From positions 1,612,001 through 1,676,000 of the forward strand of contig JAAXNY010000009.1 in NCBI GenBank assembly GCA_013420905.1: a stretch of 64,000 nucleotides of DNA. The letters are read 5' to 3'. The notes under the pieces are model-generated. The model saw only the letters and a list, made by a program, of their open reading frames with translations, was not told where the DNA came from and did not search any database. This DNA comes from Collybia mongolica. Taxonomy: Eukaryota; Basidiomycota; Agaricomycetes; Agaricales; Clitocybaceae. The stretch's first letter is position 1. Each line of letters opens with the position of its first letter. This document shows positions 43,679 to 56,200 of this stretch, in pieces. Both the position numbers and the translations under genes were made by a program.

Positions 43679-44610
43679 TGACACTTCTTGATCTTTTACC
43701 ACCACCATCTGACCATGGGAATTCATCCCTCCTGCACTAGGTTGTCCCTAAACTACCTAACACCTCATCCCTAATCGACATCACCTTTCATCAGACCACT
43801 CTTTCAGCCTGGGCCACTATCCTTTTATACCATATCCAAATTTTTAACTTATCAGAGCTGATCCTGACTATCTGCAGGGTCATCTCATCTTGCCTGTACT
43901 GGGGGCTTCACTAATCTGTTCACATCCACCTCATCAACTACCAGGCCACACGAGGACACCACAACTCTAGTACAGATCCTTAGGGAGCATCACTGCCAAC
44001 ATTTTCGACGATTTATTTGTACTCACTTAACCACTACACCCAAACACAAAAGGAGGAAGGGGTCTGGCCCCCAATCAGCTACTGTCCCTGCACAGAGCAC
44101 ACCTCTTGGGGAGAATGCCAGTTTATTGACCAATGGTGGGATTTGGCAGCCTCATTTTGGAGGGGAGTCATCACTTTGGGAGAGCAGTGTGGAACAGGGG
44201 AGAAAGTAATAGGGGGGATTCAGGAGAGGGGGAGCAGGTTTGAGGTATGGGTCGTTCATTTAGATTGGACATTTATCTTCGACACTGGGGGGGAGTAATG
44301 GGTTTCCAGGGCAACCTGAAAATACCAGGAGGGGAGTGGAACAGGGTACCAACGTGAAGGGAGGGGACCATGCCCCAACAAGCGAAGGCAAACCTTTAAG
44401 GCATTGGGAGGTTCAGACATGGTACAGTACAATACCGTTGGACTGCAGGTATCCTCAGTCTAGACCCATAATATGACCTGGAGAGCAACTTAGTGTACAG
44501 CTCCACCCTGATGGCCCATTACAGATTACTTAGTGGTAATAGGTGTTTATGCCCGCATGTAGCTGGGTCAAACCCACATGCGCTTAATATTATTATATGA
44601 CCAAAAAAAA
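43679..44610 (+). mobile_element. Retroposon (932 bp) with poly-A tail and 15-bp target duplication
   Basis: Flanked by AGAATGGATGAGCCA (43664-43678 and 44611-44625) and ending in A9. The 5' part matches 26193-26813; the last ~240 bp match the SINE-like element at 31932-32181. An open segment (44017-44298) is shared with the other copy but shows no RT or endonuclease motif, so it is non-autonomous and presumably mobilised by a LINE. Confidence 0.9.
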
Positions 44611-44627
44611 AGAATGGATGAGCCACC

Positions 44628-44649
44628 CCCCCGTGCCTTCGGCACGGGT
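44628..44649. other. Short C(TTCG)G-capped hairpin at the island/gene boundary
   Basis: CCCGTGCCTTCGGCACGGG forms an 8-bp stem closed by a C(UUCG)G-type tetraloop. Function unknown; it sits just after the last transposable element and 220 bp before SFI1. Confidence 0.6.
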
Positions 44650-44866
44650 AGTAAGCTTGTTTCAACAGAACCCTCCCGATTAATTACGTAATAGAGTCGG
44701 GGACCCAAATAGAAAGCTTTTCCCACGACTGGTGCTTGTTGTCTAGCTGTTCACGCGTTCCTTTGAGTTTTCTAATATTGTGTCTTTCGTGTTCGACACG
44801 CAATACGACCTCAACCTTTTTTCTTCTTCATGCACATCTTTTGATTCACAAGTTCCTTCCAACGCA

Positions 44867-47800
44867 ATGTCCCGTTTTCGCCCAGCGCGTACCTCACCTC
44901 CGTCGAAACTCCTCACATTAGCTGGCCACTCTATTCAGACTAGTAACTCTGTTGACATGTCCTCCCACTCCTCAACTGCGTCAGCCGCGGAACTCGTAGG
45001 TTTATCTCAGGATGAGATTGAAATACTTGATGCCGTTATTAAACGCGCTGATCCTTCAGCTACAACCTTCAAGTCTATATTCAAAGCTTACAATGATATT
45101 CTGGTCGAACGGGGCGTCGATCCTCAAGAGGTTTTATATTACAAAAAACTATTAAAATTGGGAACTATGAAAGGAAAGAATTGGGCTGATAAATGGGATA
45201 TGGTTAAGAAACAAAACGGATATCAGGGAAAGGATATCTTTATCGGTGTGCATACGTCGCCTTCAATCTGCGAGCCAAGATATAGAGACGCGTCGAACCG
45301 CACGTCTTCACGTGTCACTCCATGCGTCGAGGCTACAGAGATCTCCTCAACCCTTGGTTCTGATGAAACAGAGACCACCACCCAAACTGGAGAACTGGTC
45401 CCCCCTCGAAACTACATTGCTCCAACCATCTCGTGTCAACTTGTCCGTGCTGGGGCATTTGATTCCAAGAAGGGACTTCACGATTCAAAAAGCTACCCGC
45501 TACTCCTTGCCCCCGAGAGGTATGCTTTACTTCATACGGCGCGCGCGAAAGGGGCTCGCTGGGATGTTGATACGTCTGACGGAACAGAAGATCGTCCTTA
45601 CACGACCCCTCCCTCCTACCATGCTTCTACCCGAAATTCTCAACATTTAAACGCAATGCAGCATAACGTCCACACCCCTACATATTCCACGACCACCTCA
45701 GATCCACCTTCGATGATAGTGTCCTCTGCTACGGCCCGTAAAGTGGTCGCTATGGCCAGAGAACGGAAAGGGAGTGTCGTCAACGAGGAGGATGCTTGGA
45801 ATAAGATCAAAATGCAACGGGATGAGAGAGATGCAGATGATTTTCACAGTGACCGTATTATGGAACGTTGTTGGGAGGTTTGGAAGCAGGGCTTCCTATG
45901 GATTATAGTATGTGGTTTCCTATCCTTTTCTCGGTGCAACTAACCTCTATCCTCAGACCACCAATCAGCAAATCAAAGAAGCAAGGGATAATCTGCTTCT
46001 TCGCTTAAGCCTTGAACGATGGCGAACCGTGACAATCTCTCGAAACGAGCTATGCACCCAGATTGCTACACTCTCAAACAAACGATCCCTCAAACGATTT
46101 CTGGCGACGTGGAGAGATAAATTGCGCGAAAAACAACAGTCGAAATGGCGTCATACAATGCGCTTGAAAATGAAAACTATCAAGGAGAAGCGGGAACTTA
46201 TATTACAGAAAGACAGTTGGACCCAGTGGCGACAATCATATCGCTCGAAGCTATCTAATCAGCGTCATGAAAATGCTCTCCGGATCCGCTTGTATAATCG
46301 TTGGAAAGCGCGTTTGTCAGCCCTCGACGCCCTCGAAGCAGTCGCAGATGATGTATTACGTGCTGCAGAAGACCGGAGAGTCATAGATTGTTGGGAGCGC
46401 TGGAGAAAAACATGCAAAATGGAAAGTTCCGCCCAGACAATGTTGGAAATAATCAATCGAAGAGAAGTGACTAGTGCTATAAGTGTATGGAAGAAACATT
46501 TGTAAGCCAGTCACAATATCATATTGTTAGGTTGCTCAATGACTTATCTTTGGCAGGCAGGATCGCAACCTTGCCAAAAAATTCAACCAGATGTTTTTGA
46601 TGAAAAAGATGGTCCGAACCTGGAAAGTCTCCCAGGATAGAATAAGAGTTTGTTGCATTTCATGACCATTATTCATTGTTTTAATCAATCGTGGTATCTG
46701 ATAGTCAATGGAGAACCGCGCTACCAAACATGTTGCACGACAAGATGGGGTACTACTTCGTGCAATTTCCAGAGTCTGGAAAGCCCGTGAAAGGGGGAAG
46801 CTTCTGGAACGTGTCAAAACTATGAGGCTTTTAAAAGGCACTTGGGAGGTTTGGAGGCAACACATACGACACCAGAAACACAACGAGAGTGCGTTTTCAG
46901 CTTCTTTACTTAAAGTGTTTACTTCATCTTATGCCGCTCCAGAGCTTGCGGTGTCGTTTTCTTTGCGTGTAAACTCGAACACAACAGTGTCAGGATTCCA
47001 CAAATGGCATGAAGCTTATGTTACACATCGAAATGCCCATTCTTTCGCAAAAGATTATCATTCTTCCCAGCTACGCTATGTTATGCTACTGTCCTGGCGA
47101 CTCAAACTTCGTGATAAACTCAATTTGGTTAAGATGGCCAGACGAGCCGACATTTATTTTGCCGCTCGCCGTGCTTACAAGTTCTGGTGGAGTATGTTTG
47201 AATCAAGGACACGGGAAAAGGCATTAAAAGCTGTTAAACATCGCCAGGTTGTCAAAACGTTCCATAGTACGTCAGTTCCTACAATGTGGTTACTGTTTTC
47301 TTAATTTGATATCAGAGTGGGTGCATCGAGCACAACGTGCACGACAGCGTCGGCTGGCAGAGCAAGTGGTTCAAGGCCAAATCACCAAGGTTTGGAGCTG
47401 AACGCAATCCCCAATAAAGATATTGAACATCAGTCCCTCAGAGAATTCTGGAGAAAGCTCTTTCTCATTGGACAAACCGTGTCATTGAAATCAAGCTAAG
47501 AGAACTTGAAGTTGGGCAGCAGCGGAAGGTCAGACTTCAGACGTACGTTACAAGGCCATTGCTTCATTAAAGTACTATGCTTATCGTCTGATCGACAGTC
47601 TTGCACTAAAAAAATGGAGGTGTGCCTCTGCTCGTCATGCGGAGGAGCTTAGCCTTATGGAAAGTTACCAACTTGTCAAACGAGAAGGTATATTTGAATC
47701 ACTGCTCCATAACTGACCAATGTTCTGACACCTTCATTTAGAGAGTATTCGCCGCATGTTTCATCGTTGGTCGTCGCTCGCACGTACCCATCGTCATAGG

Positions 47801-48827
47801 CGGATGACTCTCCAGAAAAAGGAAGATGAGATGAAACTTTCTTTGATCGCGTCAGCATGGGATCGATGGAGGGACCGTTTCACCGATGAAAGACTTCGCC
47901 CCATTGTGAGCCAACCAATTATATTAACTACATATAATCTGATCAATGGTCAGGAGTACAACGTCGTTATACAGACACAAAAAAACCTGATCTTCCGAGC
48001 ATTCGGAATCTGGCATTCAAAAACGAAGGTTGGACCAGCTCTTACTTATATCCAAACTTCTCACCCAACCTTTTTAGTCCCTACCCGCAATTCGCTTCCA
48101 TGCCACTAATGCTAAAGCCAAATACTTCCAAATTTGGCGACGAGGAATGCCAAGGGCGTTGCAGGCCAAGCAGGCGCGTGAGATTGACAGAAAAGCTATG
48201 CTTTGTGAATATCTTTGGTATATCGTTTTTATCATGTCCTCATTTTGCTTAATTACAGCAAAATACATGGCTCAATGGGTGGAATCCCACCGAACTAAGA
48301 TGGCCCTCAAAGCTGTAGCGTAAGTAGCAATCTCTCCGCTTTTTAAGAGCAACCTGACCTTTCTCTCCAGGCGCGCACGATACCTTCGGCTTCCCACGGC
48401 CGTACCCCGCCAAAAGAATATTGTTACGCGTACAGTGACAACAACCCCCCTGAACAATCGTAATATATTCCCTCGGCGCATTGTGCAAGGTGCGGTGGAT
48501 AACGACAACATAGGTCTACTTAAGAGGTCACGATCGCCACCCCCGTTTAAAGCACACACATTCTTTGCTGAGTACCCCAGAACAAAAGCACCGTCAGAGA
48601 CCAGTATTGCTGGTTCAAAACATTCACCTTCCAAAACACGCGATCCTAGCCCAGCTAGGTCTCGAACATCCTTCAATGTCCCTCGCCCAGCACGAGAGAC
48701 CAGCCCGATCCGAACCCCCTCGGGAGCACCAGGCCCCACGAGCGACGAAGCAGGGCGGAGTAGGCTTTGGCTAGAACTTCGTGACGTCCAGAAGAAATCA
48801 CAATGCTCTTCTCAGTATTCCAAATAA
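44867..48827 (+). CDS. SFI1: Sfi1-like centrin-binding spindle pole body protein
   Basis: Twelve exons (44867-45907, 45957-46501, 46557-46647, 46705-47266, 47316-47389, 47442-47542, 47599-47687, 47742-47905, 47954-48028, 48078-48204, 48259-48319, 48371-48827) join in frame to 1128 residues. Sfi1 is a long helical protein of the spindle pole body half-bridge that binds centrin (Cdc31) and is needed for its duplication. The middle of the protein carries Sfi1-type Trp-centred repeats, for example LERWRTVTIS, FLATWRDKLR, DSWTQWRQSY, LYNRWKARL, CWERWRKTC, TWEVWRQHI, MFHRWSSLA, AWDRWRDRF, YFQIWRRGM. The N-terminal ~340 residues are less conserved; the C-terminus is Pro/Ser/Arg-rich (SRSPPPFKAH). 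I chose the Met at 44867 (MSRFRPARTSPPSK) over the in-frame Met at 44780 because the upstream stretch looks non-conserved; this is a judgement. Confidence 0.92.
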
Positions 48828-49013
48828 AGTACTTCGCCCACTCCATCTACCATATTATTTATTGCATATTTATTTACCTGTAGCATACCTGTAACAACTT
48901 TTTCCTTGCTTAGTGCACGACCATCTCACTCATGCATCGCACGTAGTGGCGGTAGCACCCTATGGACACCATCCTGCAGAGCCTATGCCGTGTCGATGCG
49001 GAAAGCCCATGCA

Positions 49014-49298
49014 TCAAGAATTGCGATAATATTGCCATCCAACCCAATTGGCAATCACGAAGTAAAATCCAACAGGAATGACGAAAATTATAAGGTACTT
49101 GTAGTGTGTGTCGTTGGCGAGGGCATCCAGAAGCTGAAACCTTCATATGGTTATCGTGTATGAGCTCTCAGCGGCGAAGTGACGTACAATTATCCCTGGC
49201 AGAGGTAACAAAGGGCTAAACAGAATTCCATAAACCGCGACTAAGAAAAAGCACGCTGAAGCGGTGATGAAGAGGTGCCCAGAGTTAACATATGGCAT
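49014..49298 (-). CDS. PIGY: PIG-Y-like subunit of GPI-GlcNAc transferase (76 aa)
   Basis: Two exons, 49298-49188 and 49133-49014, with a 54-bp GT-AG intron; too small for standard ORF calls. Product MPYVNSGHLFITASACFFLV then AVYGILFSPLLPLPGII, then LLDALANDTHYKYLIIFVIP then VGFYFVIANWVGWQYYRNS. It has two hydrophobic segments with a short loop, and a C-terminal aromatic W-x2-W-x3-(Y/F)-R-x-(N/S) end, as in PIG-Y (about 71 residues in human). PIG-Y is an ER membrane subunit of the complex that starts GPI-anchor synthesis. It is convergent with SFI1 (186 bp apart) and divergent from the coiled-coil gene. Short length limits certainty; the yeast analogue Eri1 is very diverged. Confidence 0.7.
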
Positions 49299-49549
49299 GT
49301 CCGCTAGTGGGTTGCGCCGGGTGTGGCCCGCCGACGTCTGGCTGCACTGGAGAGGATACTACAGTCACGGCGAGCAGCAGCAATGATCTTCCAGCCCAAA
49401 GTTATCTATCAAAAATGTGTGTAATGGTTTAAATAAAAAGTTTGGCGTGTAATTTGGTCGCCTGGGAGATATTTTCCGGCAAGTCATCATTCTCAAGAAA
49501 TTAAAATCAACCTCCACCCAGAGTTAACATTTATTGACTCCTTACTACC

Positions 49550-50021
49550 ATGAGCACTCATTTGAACACACCACAAGATATCCACCGCGATGAACAGGTT
49601 GGGTTTGTGTCTAGTTTCCTTGATGGTTAGGCTTAATACGTCTGATGTGTAACTGCAATAACATTAGAATCGCGCACGACAATAAAATCCATCGCGGAGC
49701 CTCTCCTGTCCTATTACCAGAGATACCTGCCCCAGACCTCGATCTTGACCTTTCGTCTATCATCGGCTCCTCAAATGCCGAGTAAGTCTTTCAATATGTC
49801 CCCATTGCTCAAAGAGCCTTCCGTCAGCACGCAGTGAATCAATGACGTTCTGTAGTGTGGATTCCAAAGTTCAGAAACGAGCCTCCAATGTAATGAAGCT
49901 GTCACAAGAGAACGAAAAGCTAAAGGCAGAGCTCAAGGCTATGTCCGATAGGTTGGAGGCTGCGGAGCGGAGGCGAGAAGAACTCGCAAGGAAAGAACGG
50001 GAGACTAACAAGGCTGCGTGA
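49550..50021 (+). CDS. Small coiled-coil protein, unknown function (110 aa)
   Basis: Three exons, 49550-49602, 49668-49781 and 49856-50021, with phase-consistent GT-AG introns. The N-terminal half (MSTHLNTPQDIHRDEQVGIA, then RGASPVLLPEIPAPDLDL) is Pro-rich and probably disordered. The C-terminal half (KLSQENEKLKAELKAMSDRL, EAAERRREELARKERETNK) is a strong heptad coiled coil ending in a basic/acidic helix. No signal peptide or membrane segment. I do not recognise the family. It shares a 251-bp upstream region with the PIG-Y gene on the other strand. Confidence 0.75.
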
Positions 50022-50302
50022 AGGAGTCGACAGCAGACCTGTAGAATCCTATGATTAAGCCATAGATTGATGTAAAAATCGGAAGATACCCCGTATCACT
50101 AAAAAACTTTTTTGAACAGTCAAGCCCTTCCTGTAAAGCAACGCTAGTGGAAAATCGCCGGCAGACGATATTCGTTTAAAAATGACAAGTAACCGATCAA
50201 GCTTATAATAAGACAATCGTATCAAATTATTATTATGCCACAGTATAAATCTCACTCCCTCATTCAGCTCCGCCCCATATCTCTCTCATCTGATCATCCC
50301 CA

Positions 50303-52081
50303 ATGTCCTCCCGTAGACCCTCTGAGCGACGCGGATCGGACCGCAGAGGCTCTGGAATGTCCTCTCGTCGGCCATCTATCGATCCATGGAGGCTCATCCC
50401 GATGGACAAGTTGAGCCACGCAACCTTTATGTATCTCTGGTGTCCTCATAGGCATTTATCTTACCTATCTAGAGCGATCCATGTCGGCGGTTCCGATGAC
50501 TTTAATGTCGTCTTTATCGGCGCGGGGAACATCATGTTTGGTAAGTCGTTCGTACCACCCTGGCGTTACTTTTGATAACTTACTTGGTGTAATAGGATCT
50601 GACGAAGGCCCTTGGAACCATTCCTTCCGTTTCGAACAGTCAGCTCTCTAGCACCAGCCAGAAGCCTTTGACCTCATACATCTCTGTAGCAAACTTGGCC
50701 GCCGGCTCAAAGTCGTCGCGCTTATCGATCCAGCCATTGAACGCGCGACAGCTGTGCTTCAGAAGAAATGCGATTCATTTGTCGTCTCCGCGTATCAAGA
50801 TACGCGTGTCTTCAAAACCCTAGAAGATTTTGTAAAGAATATGTCGCCAAAAGACAGGCCCCGTGCCGTCATCGTCGGGAGCCCTCCCATGTTTCGCGGC
50901 TCTCTCCAGCCTGGGCGCGATATAGAAATACAAATTCTTAAGTTCTTCCCAGGTGTGGCCATGTTCATCGAAAAGCCTATCGCGACAGGTCCTGCCCATG
51001 AGATTGATGATGGATTTATAATTGCGAAAATGATCAGTGACACCAAAACTGTCTGCTCCGTGGGGTACGTTTGTAAATTAATTCATAAGCTTCTCACCAG
51101 ACTCTACCCTAGTTATATGCTTCGATACTTGAAAGGCGTCCAGATGATGAAGCAGATAATCGAAGAAAATAATCTCACTGTGATGGCTACCATCGCGCGC
51201 TACGCATGCGCATATTCAGCCATTGCCAAACCTGACTGGTGGGATAAGTCCAAAAGGTCTGTTTACGCATCTCCCATCGTAACCATATAACGTAGGTTAA
51301 ATTGTCGTGATTAGTGCTGGACCCATCGTTGAGCAGGGAACTCATTTCTGTGATCTTTCGCGTTACTTTGGTGGGGAGGTCGACATATCTACAGTTACTG
51401 CACACTCTCTTGAATGGGACGAGAACGCTGGCCACCTCTCTAAATTATCCGTCGACGAAAGCAAGATTTCACCCCAGAACAGGATACCTCGTGTCACTGC
51501 GGCTACATGGTATCTTCGATACCCATATCATGAAGCGAGCGTGTGTTGATATATAATATCCACAGGAAGTACGACAGTGGGGCCGTTGGTAGCTTTACGC
51601 ACGTCGTTGCCCTTCAAGGAACCAATTATAGCTGCGAACTGGAGGTTTATGCTGATGGCTATTCCCTAAAGTATCATTTTCGTGACCTATAACGCCCTTT
51701 GGACTAACAAGATAACCATACCAGGTTGGTGAACCCATATGTGCAACCTGTACTCTATATCCGTAAGCCAGGCGATGACAATGAGCAGACAATCAGATTC
51801 CCCGACGACGATCCTTTCTTCTCCGAAGTGTCCAACTTAATAGACATAATCGAGGATATTGAGGAGGATCCTGAAGCTGCCCAAATTCTGAGTACATATG
51901 AGGGTTAGTAAATAATGTACCTTTCATGGGGTTCGTTCGTCCTGACACATCTTGGTCACACTTAGATGCCGTGCGAACATATGAGCTTACGTGGGCGATA
52001 CGTGAGGCTAGTGAGCGTTCCCGCGACGCTAAACTTCAAGCAAGCAAGGATGCTGCCAGATCACAGCAAGAGCTGGCTTGA
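50303..52081 (+). CDS. Gfo/Idh/MocA-family NAD(P)-dependent oxidoreductase (450 aa)
   Basis: Nine exons: 50303-50430, 50473-50540, 50596-50638, 50690-51064, 51113-51256, 51315-51509, 51566-51670, 51725-51903, 51966-52081. An Arg/Ser-rich N-terminus (two MSSRRPS-type units) precedes a Rossmann fold with NVVFIGAGNIMFG. Then come KLGRRLKVVALIDP (end of the second strand), VAMFIEKPIATGPA (the conserved EKP loop that contacts substrate and cofactor), SVGYMLRYLKGV, and the C-terminal substrate domain (PIVEQGTHFCDLSRYFGG). The family oxidises or reduces sugars and related compounds; the substrate here is unknown. The first intron (42 bp) is chosen because it removes a non-conserved stretch, although the unspliced frame is also open. 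Confidence 0.88.
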
Positions 52082-52187
52082 TTGTTGATCGCTTCTCGTT
52101 GGAGGAAATTTATGTCATTGAAGAGAGTTGGTTGTATGATATAAATAGCCAGCCACGGACAGTGAAATTCACCCCTTGTCATCGTAG

Positions 52188-52983
52188 TCAGTGATCAAGA
52201 ATTCTTCGCAACCTTTGTCTTTCTCGCTTTGCCTGCTGATTCCATTCCTCTTGTAGGTGAGTTTTAAGGGTCGGCATGTTCTTCATGATGGTATCACAAT
52301 TCCAACAGACTAAATCTTCTTTCAAGATAGATTCGTACAACTTAGCCTCGAGTTTTGACACCTGGATAACCTAAGTTTACACACAAGTGCCGGGGATATC
52401 GTATCTAACACTCACCCTCGCAAAGTGGGTTGACTCAGCATCGAACCATGACAAGACCACATCAACATCAAGGAAAAACCCAAGTTTGGGGTGGAAAGAA
52501 TTGTAATGTTTCTTGATCTTCATCTTCTCGGAACATAGGTCTGTGGACAGAACATGCAGATGTAGATGTCTACAGATGTAAATCATCTCGCTGATTTCAT
52601 AACAAATACAAGGGAGCGTACTCCATTGAAGGTACTGCGTGAAACCCGGTCCAGATGCCCCACTTGAATCCGTACCGTTTCAACATCTCACCTTCGATTT
52701 CCTTCCTTAACGTCTTTGCGTCCTCCGCCAAAGCGCTTATGATTTCTTTCGCGTAGGCTTTGTCGCCCATTAAAACTGTTCTTAGGCTTTTTAAATCGGA
52801 AGACGCAACGTCCTTCGTCATGCGGGGAAGTATGAGGAAATGGAATATTGATTTGGGGAAGGCATCGTAGATAGTAAGAGATGTGGATGTACTGCTGAAA
52901 AGGATGGCACTCGGGATTGTTGCGGGGTCGTTAAGGGCATAGGTATGGAGGATACTCAGATGGGACATTTTGCCTGACTTCAA
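52188..52983 (-). CDS. HNT3: Aprataxin-like DNA 5'-adenylate hydrolase (HIT domain plus C2HE zinc finger)
   Basis: Three exons, 52983-52622, 52569-52416 and 52370-52188 (232 aa). Aprataxin removes AMP from DNA 5' ends left by abortive ligation. The HIT domain covers residues ~10-160: FPKSIFHFLILPR, a histidine triad M-E-H-L-H-L-H-V-L-S (His122, 124, 126), and KKHYNSFHPKLGFFLDVDVV. The C-terminal zinc finger is CWNCDTIMKNMPTLKTHLQEE, that is Cys194, Cys197, His210 and Glu214, matching the C2HE type known from fission yeast aprataxin. There is no FHA domain, as usual in fungi. An alternative start is the Met five codons downstream (MSHLSILHTYAL). Confidence 0.93.
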
Positions 52984-53230
52984 ACCTGAAGTTCAATTTC
53001 GAGCTGCAACAGGAACGATATCTTGTCACGTGGCCGTTCGAGGTTCATACAACTACAACTACTACTGGTACACACTTGCGGAAACGGGCTGGTGTTCCTC
53101 CAGCGGAGTACCATAAGTAATGATATATACATTAGGATGAGGATGAATTACAAAAAGGGATGACAAATAGTAAATTATGGTGATAGCGGCTCGGAAGCAA
53201 CACAACCCATGTTGAACGTATACATAGGTA

Positions 53231-56200
53231 TCATCGACCACTGTCCAGTAGGCCTCTCAAACTTTCTGCCAGTTCTGGCACATTGAAGTTGCTTGTGTTC
53301 GAAGCGACTTTATCGATAGAAACCCGATGGCGCATTCCAGAAGTCGATGAAGTAGGTAAATCCTCTGCTCTCCGATGGTCAATGTCTGCGACAAGCTGTG
53401 CAAAGGATAGAAACAGGACTTCCGCCTGTGCAAGTGTCGTGTCCAACTCGATTGTCATGCTGAGTTCGTTGCAGTACTGCAATAGAGGGTATATGGGGGT
53501 ATGTCAGTACGCACAGTAAAGAATCATTGAGGGCAGACCTTTAGAATTTCGTCAAACTGAGAAAAGTATGGTCGATGAAAATAGGATCTGAAATAAGACA
53601 AGTGACATACCTCAACGAGATAGCGGAGAATCATATCACGATGCGATTCTAGGACTGCAAGAGCCACAAAGAGGACAAAATCGTTACTGTAGTAGTCAGT
53701 CCACAGAATCTCCCACAATCGGAGGACATCGTTGAAGGGAAATTCCCGTTTGAAAGCGATAAGGACCCAACTATAAGACATTCAGCACGCACTACCTATT
53801 ACCAAGGCTTACATAACGTACCGGAAACAGAAGAATAAATTCAAGCCATCGATCTTTTCTGGAAGATGGATTAGAGTAGACGGATATCAAACGTTGAGGT
53901 TATACCGAAGTGCCTGTAGAGCTCGGGATCCATGACTCCGATTAATTGCTGAAGGGTTAGGAGCTGCCTCTTCATGCCGCTCTGGTCGCGGAGAAAGTTT
54001 TGTTTCTGGTTCCGTTGCAATAGTTTAATGTGAGGTTGTAAATAAATTGACAAAAACACACCATGCGATGCATGAATTTGGTAAAACACCAAAATGTTAA
54101 CTCTTCATCCGCACCCATGACAACATATACAGGTGCGCATAAATCTGACATTCCCTGTACGTATCCTGTATATGTTAGGTATCAAGTATCGGCATTAGTG
54201 TTTGGTTCGCTATACATACCAAGCTCTTTCTCATAGAAATTGTACGTTAACAGAATTCCAGCTAACCGGTCTATGTGTTCATTGCTTGGCGACTGTGCCC
54301 CAATATCGCTCGTATTTGGTGATATTGTAGAGTATCGTTGGTATGGTTGTTTCTCGCCGCCCGAAGCACGCTTCGAACTACTTGCCGGACTGGAGAATAT
54401 TGGTTGAGTACGGTCAGTCCGACGACAATCGACGTCAATACGATGGCGTTCCTAGACGACCGAAGTAAGATATATGTGGAAAGATCGGGTAGGTAAAGTA
54501 AAACCTCGACTATATCTGCCCTATCAAATATTTCAGGCACGCCGCACCACTCATCTTTCAAGTGACGATAGTGTTTCCTGTAACTAGTGGGTGTGATGAT
54601 AGCATGAAACGGGCTATGAAACACACCTCTTCTCTTCCCAGTTGCTAGCCCTCTCAGCATGGGTGGCGTCCCAATCAAAGACGCCCAATACATAAGGCCA
54701 AGTTGTTTGCCTCATGTCCGCACTGATACCTCTCCTGAATATTTCTCGTTTCATTTCTTCGACCCGCACCTTTGGTCGACCATCCTCAGCAAACCATTTA
54801 GACCACTGCTGTCTGTCGATAGGCTGTGTTGGGTCTCTGGAAGACTTTGGGGTGGGGAGATTCGAAGCAGAATGCAGAAGCTCGAATATACCGAGAGACG
54901 AAGTCTCTTCCATTAATGCATGTGAAGAGCTTGATGGGATGGCCTGGGCTTCTCTCTTCCGAGAGCGCTCTCCCTCTTCTGCTACTATTCTTGCCCACCT
55001 TGCAAGATAAACACGCGCGCTCTCGAACTCCCCAACGCCCCCCTTTTCTACCCAACTCCCCCACTCCCATTCGCCGTTAGCATTTACCAGGCTCCTCACT
55101 GGATCCGGAAGATGCGGCACTATTGGCTTCGCAAGAGGATGCGATAGGATGTTTTGTGCCGCATGACGCGTAGCGCGTGTTATATTTGAGAATGATTGGA
55201 GAAGGGCCATCCGTGCTTGGGATGCTGACTGGGAGCTCATTGGCGGAGAAGCTAACGAACGGTGTAGAACTGAAGATCTATGTGAGTAAGGGTTGGGGGA
55301 AATAGGGGAAGATGTAAGTGGTCGTGGCCGCCGGTGAGCAGGAACAGGCGAGTGAGAATTGGCATAGGATGACTGGGCCAAAATATCGTCTACGGCATCG
55401 TCAGCAAAGATTTGTGTCGAATGAGCTTCGATATCTGAACGGGATGGATCGATCAGGAACAGCGATGGCTGAAGAGTCGAACGGAGGATGTGAGCGTAAG
55501 AGCGCAGCCGCGAGAGAAAGTCCTCTCCACCCCAATAATTTCCCGATCTTGGGACATGTGTTGCCGGGGGGGGATACGACGTGACATTGCCTTGTTGCGG
55601 TGTGGGCAGTGCGGGGAGCGTGAACGACCGGGACTCGTCATCGTGGAAATAAAGTGTCGGAAGTGTGTCCCCGTTGATGAGATTAATTCCAATAGAACCA
55701 TCTAGGTAAATCGTGAAGAGTTGAGGGTAATATTCATCAGAGTTACTTACACCAGGACGATAGAGACGGAGGATGCACGATTAAAGAGTAGATCGATGTA
55801 ATTGGCACAGAGAATGCGTACGACTCCGGCCTTTGGGTAGGAAGATCAATAAGAACAACATCTGGTTGCAATATCAGCTCTAGAGCCGTTTGATATGAGT
55901 GGTTATGAGGGTATACCGTCATCATCTTCTTCCAATGCAGTCTTCTCCTCCATTTTCATGAATTTATCCCACTCAGATGACCCCTTCTCATTGAGCAATG
56001 CTTCTGGAATCCACGCCAGGAGATAAATTGGGTTTTTAGCTTCCTTAACATAGAATAGGTCAGCTCCATGAAAGACAATGATTATAAACTCACCTTTTTC
56101 ACCAGTGCAACAAATCCAGGGATGTTGTCTCGAGCGTATGCTGTTGGATTTACATACACTTTGGACTTGCTATAGATGAGACGGTGTTTAGCGTCCTCTG

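Noticed and set aside
48240..48740. Minus-strand frames opposite the 3' end of SFI1
   Set aside because: They overlap well-supported SFI1 exons and show no domain; treated as antisense shadows.
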